Below are positions 26,501 to 38,500 of a stretch of 64,000 bases of DNA, one piece after another. Numbering within the stretch: position 1 is the stretch's first letter; every line of letters begins with the position of its first letter. Origin of the DNA: Lates calcarifer (taxonomy: Eukaryota; Chordata; Actinopteri; Centropomidae); NCBI RefSeq assembly GCF_001640805.2, contig NC_066836.1, positions 2,862,071-2,926,070 of the forward strand, read 5' to 3'. The translations under genes and the position numbers were made by a program. The notes beneath the pieces are model-generated. The model searched no databases, was not told the origin of the DNA, and saw only the letters and a program-made list of their open reading frames with translations.

Positions 26501-29500
26501 AAGGCTCTGACCTCTGACCTCCTCACCATTGTCTGCCTGTATTTTTGGCCATCGAGCAACTGAAGCTCATTTGCTGTTGCTCCAGCTTCAGCACTGGAAA
26601 CATCCTACATCTTTGTCCTTTTTGCACCACAGAATCTCATTTAGCCAGCTATTCAGATGTGGAAGCATCTCACTCAAAGCGCCCTTTGCCTTCCGCCTCG
26701 ACTGGCCGGCAGCCTCCTGCCCACATTTCTGTGGTCGGTTTAGTCTGTGAGAAGCGTAGAGTTGCTCTGAATATCCTGGCAGGGGCTCCAACGTTTATTA
26801 ACCTGTCGTGTCAGATGCCGTCTGTTCACCCGCCGCTAACGCCCGTTTTCTCAGCCGCCATGGCTGCCATTAAAGGCTCCGTTTTATGGCTCTTTGATGG
26901 CGAAAGCTGGCCTGACGCGGTGCGCAGCTGTTAAAGAGAAGCTTGTGCCTGATTCGTGGCAGTTGGGGTCATAATTCATTTCGCAGGGGTCTAAAGAAGG
27001 TGTCTGGGTGCTGAAACATTCTGTAACGAGCAGAGCTCATTTAATTAGATTCACCGCTGATCAAGGTAGAAGTGCAGATTCAGTTGTTGGAAAATGCGTT
27101 CTTACTGGTTGAACGTCAACATTATAATGAGATTTAAGCAGAGGTTGTGTCTTCTTGTAGCAGCTGAGCTGTATAGAGACAGCCGGTCATTCTGTCTTAC
27201 TCCTTATAGAGGTTTCTCTGAGTTTTCTTTCTTAAATATCAAATAAATCACTTTCGTTACATAAAACTGTTGAAACCTGAACAGAGGAGAACTCACCCAT
27301 CAACAACTGATGTTAAGATCTTTCATCTTATAAGTTTGATATAATCAGTCAATGCTATAATCAGTCTTTTTAGAATAACATATAATAGCATAATGTGAAA
27401 AGGTCTCTCGGTCTCTCTCACCTCTCTCATAAGATTGTCGTCTGTCCAAACAGCAGACAGATAAAGCTAGAAAGCAGCTGGTGAATATAGTGGAGCGTTT
27501 AAAGAGCCGAGTATTTCCCCCAGGAGTTGGTAGAGACCAAAAACAGAGCTAAAAGAGAAGGAATATCAGTTGTGTGTCTTTGTGTTTAAGTGACAGCGTT
27601 GACTCACCAAGACCTCCATTTCTTTCTGTTGTTGACCTCCAGTCTCTCTCTCTCCTTTAGGGTTAGCGTTCATGATAACCTTTTTTACCACTTTTTTATC
27701 GACTGGTTTTTGCTGTCGTGGTTCTAATCAGCAAATACTCTTCCTGTATCTCTTCAGTAGGTTTGTGTTGCTCTAGATAACAAACTTAATATAGCTAATT
27801 TCCTCACCTTTCTATCAGTGTGTCTCTCTCCTGAGCTCAGACTCAGGCGTGTCTTTGCCTCCTGAAAACTCGAGATAAAGGGTTTGCAGCTGACAGCGGT
27901 GATATTCCCATTCTTATTTTAAGTGTGTGTCCTCTGCGCTGGACCCACATCTTGTGGCATCACATCTGGAGCTGCAGTCTGTATTACTCGAATCTTTCAG
28001 GGAACGTCATCGCTCATCTGCCAAATGCCTCGGTTCATGTTGTGCTTTGCGCGGTGCGGCCATATTCCCGGTAACATTTCGTTCCGCCACCCCATCTGGC
28101 GTTGGCGCCTGCTCCTCTGTTCGGTTGCCAAAAAGCTGTGTTTGGATGCATGTTAAGCATAAGAAACAGACGTGAATGCCCAAGCAGCTCATCAAGCTTG
28201 TCCTTTTGTGGACTTGCTGAAATGCAGAAGAGATTTTTTTGTTGTTTTTTCTTTGTCGCTGATGCTGATACTCTTCACTTGCCAAGTCCAGTAAATGCAC
28301 AGGACTGTCTGGCTGACTTTGGTGCAGTGACAGTTTGACAACCAGGTAATAAAATCGTCACCCAGAGGAAAAGAGAGACAAATTGCTCATGAGGGTGTCC
28401 TCTTGTCTCAACAGCCAGTACAAATACATTTTGCTTAGTCACTGATACACAGTTTATTTATTAAAGAAATGATTCCAAATAAGGACAATAAGTGCACAAA
28501 TCCAGTGAAGTTTGATAAATGTATCATACTCATAATAACAGTGATAGCTGAAGCATAAAATCTAAGACTGTTTAAAATAATTTAAAGAGACGGTGTCACA
28601 TAAAATACAATTTCAGAACAGGTTTAAAGGACAATAGAAGTGAAAATATACATTTATGGAAATTTAGAGAATCCATTTTCCTCTGTACCCACTTGTAAAA
28701 AAACCCTTTGTCACGTTGTAAATATCTGAGAGCGCTCGTTGTGAACTGCGCTGGTTAACGACATCAAGTAAACGCCTGTAAAATAAATCAAGTCTACTGA
28801 ACTGTGTCAGGAGGAGGAGAGGAGAAATGGCTTCTGCTTAGTCACTGAAACAGTCAGCCGCTCACCAGTGTCTCCAAGGACACGGCGCTGTTGCCTCGTC
28901 TCCTCTGCTAATGAGTGACCTAATGAGTTTAGGAAAACAACTGCATGCTCAGCAATTTCTCTCCCCTCTTTCTAGATCATACTTCCTGCATTTTAGCTGG
29001 AAGTTTTTTTTATCATGCACGAAACTCACTGTTTGATGCCCCATTGCAGTGATTTATTAAGACACACAGAGGGTAGACCTGTCACAAAAAGACATGATCG
29101 AGATCCTGCATGTTTCTGTGTGCAGGTTTGACCTGGGAAGATGACACCACCCAGCAGGTTCTGTCCAAGGAGTTATCCAAACTGAGGAGGATTCCCTACA
29201 GGCCGCAGCAGAACGGACCTGTCTACAACTCCGACAGCAGGTCAGATGTTCACCCACTGTCCCAGCCTGGTCCACATCCTGTCATTATTCTCAGATGCAG
29301 CTCAGAAAGGATCAGGTTTAATAACAAAGAGCTTTAACCAAGAACCATGAGGCAGAGATGCAGCGTTTTTACCCCAATGCCATATTATTCTAACATGAAT
29401 ATGCTCACTCAGTCATTTATTTGTTAAGTGTTGTTTGTTGATGTTCATACCAAAGACTGAAGTGGGAAAAAAGAGTCAGAAAAAAAGGATGAATCACTGA

Positions 29501-32500
29501 AATGATGGGTGAACAAATGTTTAATATTACTGAAGATGAATTAGATGTTTGAATAAATAAATATAGAGTTAGATTATTTGATATGACCTTAAGTTAAAAA
29601 AGAGCTTTATGTAGACACACTGAAGTACTGTTTGACACAGCACATGACTGGTTCACTTTGCCCTCTCTGCCTCTCTCGCCCCTCTCGGTGCCTCTCTTAC
29701 AGGCCGGCAGCTGCAGCGATGGACCCAGTTGACCAGAGAGTGAAGCCTGTGGAGGTGGAGCTCAGCAGAAACCTGCAGACGTACCTTCAGCGTCTCGGCC
29801 TCCTCCCCAAGACGTCGTCTGCTGCCAGCCTGAGCACCTCTGGCAAGGTGAGGGATTCCTGGGAGCTCAGTTTGCCTCTTCTGGCTCTCTGTGTGCTGTA
29901 CTTCAGCTGCAGTCAGTGTTTGCTCAGATTCTGATATTACAGGAGTTTCACATCCACATTCACAGTTTTAAAAACTATTTTTCAAACACTGGTGTGTAGT
30001 GAAACCTTTTTTAATCTCTACTACCACTGATCTTCACTTCAGGGACGTTTTTACCACGTCTGCACTATTTTCTTGTGTTAGTGCAACCAGGTCTCTACTG
30101 TCAGCTCTTAAACAGCTCCTTTTCTGGACAGTGAATTATTCAGTGCCATGCTCAAAGGCACGTCAATGAAGAAAGAAAAACAACACCAGTCTGATTTTAC
30201 CTGCTTATAAATGTGTGTTATGTACAAAATGACTCAGCAGTCCACTTCACTGTCTGACTCCCTCTGCCTCGACAGTCCTGTCAGCTTTCCTCACTGTTTG
30301 CAGCTGCTTTGCACAACTAAATGCACAAAGAACAAACCCTGTTCTGTGACTTCATTTGTGCTGCAAGAGATCTGACACTTCACAAAGTAATATGATTGAA
30401 TGTTGGTGAACTTCAGCTCCCCCTGGTTCACATCTGAAAGGGGGAAGAGCAGGTGGGGCATTTGTTTTTACCCCCAGCGTCTGCATGTAGCCCCAACCTC
30501 CATTCACAGCCACCTGCCTCCGTCCAGAAAAAAGAAAGAACGTGCACACACACTCACACGTACTCAGTACCCAGTCATATAAAAACACAAAGACACACAC
30601 GCACACACACACACACACACACACCTTCACAACGGGGAGTCCAGTGTCATCCTTCGTTGTCACCCTGCTCTCGCCTCTCCATCCTAACTGATGGTTTCTC
30701 CCAGCGTGACCGTTACAAGGGAAATAATACCAGCAGAGAGTTCAGGAGTTCACTGCTCTAATTAATAACTCTCCCCGTGACGGGTTCCTCCACCACGTCC
30801 GCCGAGGCCTTCCTCCCGCTGTGGGGATTCTACCAAAGACTCGACGGCGAGGAGCCTGCAGGCGTCGCTCGGGGCTCGTGGGCCTTTTTATCTACCCAGG
30901 TTCACGTGTTCGGTGGAAACGAAAAGGAACGGGAGGATGAGGGGTCCTGGAGGGCACGGGTGCAATAAACTGCATCAACCGTGTGACGTAGATGAATAAA
31001 GATACCGGCAGTGACAAATACCAGAAGGGGCCTCGCACACATGAGTCATAAAGACGTATGACGACTGTGAGGAACTTAACCGTTTATGTTGCTATTGTTA
31101 TGATAATTTTACCGTTATTCAGGCTTGTGCCGTTTTTGTGCTCCTAGGTGGGCGTTAATGGAGCTGGCGGTGACAATTTGCTTTTGTTGCAGCTGATGGA
31201 TATGTTAATATGACTGCATAAATGGATTAATAACTTGTTTTTCAAAAATGGGCTTTATTTTCATGTCAATAATTATTTTTGTTCAAATGTTGGATGAAAG
31301 TCTGTAACATTAAAGCAGAATGCGGCTCCTCGCTGAACAAAATGGGACCAGAAAATTCAACATATTCTGATTCATTTTTGCCTCTAAACTTACATTCTGT
31401 ATATGCATACATCTATTTATATATTCTCTTTTAAATACATTCTTTTAAAATGTCTTTTATGTAAAGCACAATAACAGACTGTGAAAGCGCTTTCACTTTT
31501 TGATTCTTTTGTTTGAAACTCATATAAACACTGAAACACTTCCACAGTGTGTGAACTCATGGTATTTTACAAAGAGTCACAGCAGAAGTAGACAGTTTTA
31601 AAGAATAAATTATCATATGTTTCAGTATATTCATCAAGAAACCAGTAGTAAAGTGGTTACAACACGTTCGTGACACAAGACGGACTGTGTTTGATTGACA
31701 GTCCTGTAGAAATGAAACAGGAAACAGTACAGGTTCACTGAAGCTTTTTTTTTTTTTTTTTCCATTCACCTCACACGCGTACAGTTGCGTACAGTTGCGT
31801 ACATTCACTCCTGGGCTGCACAGCCACATCTCTGCTCATTATTTCAGGACATTGTTTCTGTAATAGTGGCAGAGCAGATGGGACATTTCTCTTGATCCCA
31901 GCATCTGTATGAAGTCCAATTTTGTTGCACACACACATTTATACACATACCTTTTTGTGCTATTTTATGCCTTTATTATACAGTGAACAGTAGAGAGATA
32001 GTCGGCACCTTAAACCTCCAAAACAACATGAAATTCTTTTTGGCATCGCAGACACATTTGGATTTTAATATCACCTTCTCTGGAGCATGTTAGTTTTTAT
32101 ATCTACATGGACCCATGTTGTTTGTGTAGTGTTTGCATGTGAACACATCTGCTTCTCCTCTTTCTTTCAGAGTGACCGTTTCCAGCCAGGCGTCCCTGCA
32201 GACTTTTATCGCTCCAAGGCCCAGACTTCGGCTCAGAAGTCGTCTCCCTCCAGCTTCTCCTCTCTTTCATCCCTCCAGCCTCTGCAGAAGCAGAGACCTT
32301 TAGCCAACCAGCTCCTCGCCACACAGTCTGAGGGTGACCTTCTCCTGGGCGCCCTGAGGCAGTATCTCTCTGGGCATCTGTCCCTGCACAGCGGGGGGGT
32401 GAGCCCCGAGGAGCCCCAGGCCCCCTCGTCTCGCCTCAGGCCCTTCTACAGCAACGGAATAGAAACTTCTGGGCTCAAAAAGGAGACATCGAAATCCAGG

Positions 32501-35500
32501 CTTCTGAAGATGGGAAGAACTCAAGGGGCTTCAGTCAAGGACCCGCTCACGTCTGTGGATGGTGAGTGTTTGAAGGTGCAACATGATGGATTTTAACATC
32601 ATGAGCATGTTCATAATGAGATGTAGTTCAGGCAGGAAGTGCAAAGCTGTGTCATCACCCAGCAATCACATACAAACTATATGATGCTATACAATCACTG
32701 TAATATCATCCAAACTACAATATATTCTCAGAAAATGTAAGACTGGGAAAGATGGACGATGATTCATTTCAAAGGTTGGTGCAGAGCTGACAGAGAGCTG
32801 AGTCACTGCCATGATATGAAGTGAGCAAGCTGTGAATTTCACGTGCTCTGATGTCCAACACGTCATCTCACCTAAATGACAAAATAGAATTTATTGGTGC
32901 CAGTGTTGTTGACAAAGCAGTCTCACTGCAAGGTCCATTTATTAGCTGTTCTGTAGCTTTCTACCATATTACACTGTCTGCATCAGCATTGCAGATTTGC
33001 ATATTTCCAAGCTTTTAAATCTGCAGTAACTTTAACTTTTTTTTTTAATTTCTTGAAGCAGAACACAAATCTCCAACAAACATCAGTTATCGTGTCTTCA
33101 TGGCTTCAGACTGAATGTGTTGTTGCTTTCAGACATCAAGTCCTTCTGATGAGCAAATGATTTCTTTATATTTTTCTAGTTCTTTAAGACTGTGTAACAA
33201 ACTGAGAGCACAAACAAAATCTTTGTTTTAAAAAGCAACAACTTTATTCATGATGCTTGTTCACACATTTAATCAATAAAGTCTGTTAAATGAACAGATT
33301 CACTTCATCCACACAATCAGTTTGTTTAACCTGAATCTCACATATGGAAAAGAAAATAATGAACAATCTCCTCAGTGATTATTCCGCATACATTATAAAG
33401 CGCTGACAAAGACTCTCAGTAGCAAACATCAAGATAAAATGAATTTAGGAACTAAAATACAAATGTTACATGACTTCTGTCTATTTGAGTTTACGGAACT
33501 CAGCAGTGGCTCCATCAGACCAGCCAAACCAGAGTCCAGCATAGAGAGGCTGAGTGAATGTGGTCTGGACTCTGTGGAGGAGAGTCATGGTTTCAGAGAC
33601 GCTGTAGAAGGACAGAATACCTGCTCTGTGATCCAGGTACACTCCTACTCTGGAGGACTGAGGACCTGAGACTGGAGTTTGGATATAGTTGTACAAAAAT
33701 GAATAACTGTTTTGGGAACAATTTAATGCCCAAGATTTATCATTGTATCCAAATATGCATTCATTCAAACTCCCTGTTCTGCTGATATTCTTGTATGTAA
33801 CTGCTACATAAACTCCTTCTCCTCTCCACTCCACCTCCCAGTAACAACGTCCAGTCAGACTCTCTCTACTCAGGACCTGACACCATTTAGTGAATCTGTC
33901 TGGGTGATTAGAATAAGACTGATGTTTACATGTTAGCGTTGCTCTTCTGTTTCCCTCAGATAATAACAGACGTGTGTTTGCAGTGTTTGGATCCAGTGTG
34001 ATTTCCTGTGAATATCTTAAGAACTCAGCTCTGGTCTTGGGCTCTGGTTGTGACAGTAAAACATCCACTTCAGTCAGTGTCAGTGAGATGTTTGTCCATT
34101 TCTCTGTCAGAATGTCCTGTAGTTTATCTCTGAGCTCTGACACAGCTGCTGTCACATCCTCAAAGTACCTCAGAGGACGGATCTTGATGCTGGATGAGTC
34201 TGTAGATTCACTGAGTTGTGACAGTGAGGGGTAGTTGTGTAGAAACTGGTTGTGATCCTCTGTGTGTGAGAGCTGCTTCAGCTCAGCATCTTTCCTCTTC
34301 AGCTCAGTGATCTCCTGCTGCAGCTTCTCCTGAAGCTCTTTGACTCGACTCACTTCAGTTTTCTGCTGGGATCTGATCTGCTGCTTCACATCAGACCTTC
34401 TTTTCTCCATCAGACGGATCAGCTCAGTGAACATCTTCTCACTGTCCTCCACTGTTTTATCAGCAGAGCGATTGATAGCCTCCACCTCCTGTTGAAGCTC
34501 CTTCACATCTTTCTCTCTGTCCTGGATTCTCTGCTGGATTTTTAGTCGACTCAGCTCCAGCTCTCTCTGCCTCTCAGTCCTTTCTGCTGCAGCTGAGACT
34601 GTGTCGTGGCCTTTATGTTCATCCACAGAGCAGAGATAACAGATACACTGCTGATCAGTACGACAGAACATCTTCATCACCTCATTGTGATGAGAGCAGA
34701 TGTTCTCCTGGAGCTTCTTGGAGGGGTCCACCAGCTTGTGTTTCTCAAATGATGGAGATTCATAATGAGGCTGCAGGTGTTTCTCACAGTAAGAGACCAG
34801 ACAAACCAAACAGGACTTGACAGCTTTCAGTTTCCTTCCAGTGCAGAAATCACAGGCCACATCTTCAGGTCCAGCATAGCAGTGATCAGCAGGAGCAGCT
34901 TGGAGTCCAGTCTTCTTCAGCTCCTCCACTAAAGCTGCTAACATGGTGTTTTTCATCAGGACAGGCCTCGGTGTGAAGGTCTGTCTGCAGTGAGGGCAGC
35001 TGTGGATTTCCTTCTCATCCTCTTCATCCCAGTGGGTTTTAATACAGTTCATACAGTAGCTGTGTCCACAGGGAATAGCCACTGGATCCTTCAGTAGATC
35101 CAGACAGATCGAACAGGAGAAGGTTTCCTGGTCCAGCTGAACTCCTTTCTGCGCCATTTCTCCTCTCAGTGACAATGACTGTCTGAGTTTCACTTTCTGA
35201 GAACTGAAACTAGTTTGAGCTCTGATCTAAACATCATGTGTTTCTGCAGTGAATGGTTCCTATCAGCTCTTGCACTTCACCACATGTTGGTTCCACCCAT
35301 CTTCAAACTGTAGATCTGAAGGGGAGGGAACAAGGAAACACGTGGACAGAATGGAGCTCACTGTGTTTGAGAGCAGGAAGAAGAGGGAGGGTTATCAGGC
35401 TTTGACTTATTCCAGGAAGAGGAGCAACAATGCGCATTTAAACTTTGCTTAATCATTTACAGTGAAGTCTTGGTTAAACTCTTTGATAATACTTATGGTT

Positions 35501-38500
35501 TAGTTGTAAAGTGCCTCAGGGTTTGGTGGTGGCTTTATTTCCCTGCATGTCTTTGACTGGACATAAACAGAGAATCAGTGACAGGGAGTTATCAGACTGA
35601 ACATTTAATAAACTCTTTTTCGTAATTTGTGAAAAAACAGGTCAAAGTGTGTTGTGATTTTTCTGTTGAATTAAAGGCGGCAGATTCAGATGATATTTCT
35701 TTGTAGGTTCATCATACCAGATACACCTTTCACAAAGTCACAAAGTCACAAAGTCGTCATGTTGTCGTTTGATACATCGTTACTAAGAAGAATATTTATT
35801 ATGTCTCATTAAAGTTTGGACTGAAAGCTGTAGAATAGCAACAACATGGAGCTGGTGCTGAGACTGTTTGTCAACTACTGTTTTCAAGGTGAAGACGAAC
35901 TTTAAGTCTCAAGTGAACATAGGTTGTTGTTTTTCTGGTAAGAACACTTTCTATCTGATTCAGTTATTTGACCTCTTTTACCTCCATCTCTCCTCCAGAG
36001 AAGTTCATCGAGAACGTTTTGAAGAACGTCGGCAGGCAGCACGTGGATGTGGACGACCTGACACCGCAGGACCTGGATCAGCTGTCCAGCCTGATAGCTG
36101 ACGCTCTTCAGGTGGTCGACCAGGACCAAGGATTAAACAGGGGCCTGACTCGGGTTAGACCTGGTCCACGAGACCTGGAGGGAGAGCTGAGGAACGGAGA
36201 GGAAGAAGAGGAGGAGGAGGCTGCCAGAGATGGGGAGGAGGAGAAGTTGTTGGAGAATGCTCCGACACTGAAACCACAGGAGGGCACTCCTATAGCCCCG
36301 GCAGCACTTCAAGGTAATTTCAGAGAGATTCATTGTGTGTTTTTACACAGTTAAAGTGCAAAAGCTGCAAGGCAAGTCCATGGTGCATACATAACTGTGT
36401 AGGTTGGATTAAACAAAAAAGGAACTCCGAATAGTTTGCCACAAGAGTGCAACATAAAAATCAATGTGAAAATGAATAGGAATTGTGTTTAGCTCAGTGT
36501 AAACACAGCCAGTTTTAATGGTTCAGCATCTACTGAGACCACTGCAACTGAAAATATTTACACTCCAGGTAAAAGCTTAGAGATAGATTAAAATAACGAG
36601 CCATATGGCAAAACTATGGCCTGGCTTATTTAGGAACCTGCAGACATATTTTTACTGCACATTTTCTGATGGTTTTTCAGCTTTCAGTACAAAATAGAAG
36701 ATATGAACAGCTAGCTGGCTTTAAACTGATTACAACATTACATTTTTTCCTCATTCTGTCCCTGTCTTTGATGAACACAAAACATACAAATACATTTTTT
36801 CTCTTTCTCCCAACAGAGCGTCACACAGATACAGAGAAGCTCAATGTGAAGGACACGGTAAGCTTTCAGTTTGTGGTAAGAAAAAAACCATCTTAAATGT
36901 CAAAGGGAGGGCTGACATTATGAATAATTATGTAACATTCTGTACGAGGAAGGAAATGAACCTCGCGGCCTACAGTTTTCTTTTGTGTTTGACATCAGTT
37001 TCTGTCCAAAGGTGAAATAAACGTCCTGAGAATTTAGTGTTGTTGTGAGAGAATGACTTAACAACGATGTTAGACATAGAAAGTAAATGAAGTCCAGTTT
37101 TCAGAAACATCCTGGACTTCTGAATAAATGAAGCTCGTTGAATCACATGTTCAAAGTTCTCCTGTGTGAATTTTCAGGTTATTCTGCTACAAATATCATA
37201 GTTACTTAATGAATATGTAGTTATTATAATACTTTGGGCCTTCAGGATCTTGACAAGATGAATAATTACCCTGAAGCTAGCAGCAGAGGAATAATAGCAT
37301 ATTATTCAGTTTAAACTCTGACAGAATGGCTGCTCTTTGATTTCTGTGGATCACCCACAGATAAACTCCCACTGCTTCAGTTTCAGCTGTAAAGACAAAA
37401 CATCTTGATTGAACAATGTCTCATGTCTGTACATTTTATTATAGAGGTTTACCAGTAAATAATTAGCCTCAGAGATGTGTTCAAAGTCCTTGATCTCCTG
37501 CTCAGACAGCCTCCACTCCTCTGATCTCAGTCAGGTTGTTTCCTGGCTGCAGGGACCTGCTCTCACTCAGACACTTGGTCCATTAGTGTGTGTGTGGAGG
37601 CTTTAAAAGCTTAAAATGGAGCACAGAAGGAAGAACATTAAAGAAAAACTATTAGATGATGTTTTTCTTCAGTTAAACAGCTTTTTTGAGATGTTCAAGA
37701 ACCAAGTTTGAGAGTTGCAGTTTGCCAAACTGGAGATAAGGTTATTCGTGGTTGTTCGAGTTGTGTTGACCGGCCCCTCTCATTCTTCTTTCCAGGCTGA
37801 GAGTGGAAACCTCTTCACCAAACTCCTCGCCTACCTGGACAAAACTTCCTTCAGCACCTCTCCCTCAGAAAGAAACCGCAACGACGTCGCCATGGAGACA
37901 CCCAGAGGCCAACAGGTGGGGCTGGAGAACGTCCAGAGTCGGACCAGCGAGGCGGGAGTGACGGTGCAGAAGAAGGACGCCACCCAGTCGGTGGAGGAGG
38001 TGTCGGAGGTGCGGGGCTGGATCAAGGAGGTGGCGCCCCCTCCTGCCTCGCTCGTGTACGACGAACCGCACAAGAAGACGATGCACGTACCCGAACTTCA
38101 GCTGGACGTCAAGGCGGGCAGGAAGAAGGCTGACGACGACGTCTTCGGCTACGTCATCACCGACACAGAGTGAGTACACAGCTGCTGACGTAGACGAGGT
38201 ACAGAGGAAGTTCTGTCCAGCTGTTACATCAGAATATCACCAAACTCTGCTGGTGATAAAATATTAATAATTAGTTTAACTGACTGGTATTTAGTAAACT
38301 AATCGAGCCTGTCTCTAGTCTTTCAGTAGCGCACAGTGCATTTCCTTTTCTCTTTGTTTTGAACAGTGACGACCAGTGTTTTGCTCCCACAGTAATGGAG
38401 GCAGGAAATGTGTTTTGCCCATGAATACAAATCCTGTGTTTCTTTGTTGTTGCTATCAAAGAAAACTTTAGTTTCTCATACATCATGAAACAGGTGAACC

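Larger units (their letters stand above)
20496..29125 (+). other. ptprn2 intron 3 (8.6 kb), host of TRIM copy A
   Basis: Begins with the donor GTAAAC and an (AC)28 tract. It contains TRIM copy A, a diverged interspersed repeat at about 25.0 kb, a possible CTCF site at 24.2 kb and regulatory-looking stretches at 24.5, 26.8 and 28.0 kb. No other gene seen. Confidence 0.85.
32562..35998 (+). other. ptprn2 intron 6 (3.4 kb), host of antisense TRIM copy B
   Basis: Almost half of this intron is the TRIM copy B gene and its shared flank. The remainder shows only a small tandem repeat of TCACAAAGT at about 35732-35757. Confidence 0.85.
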
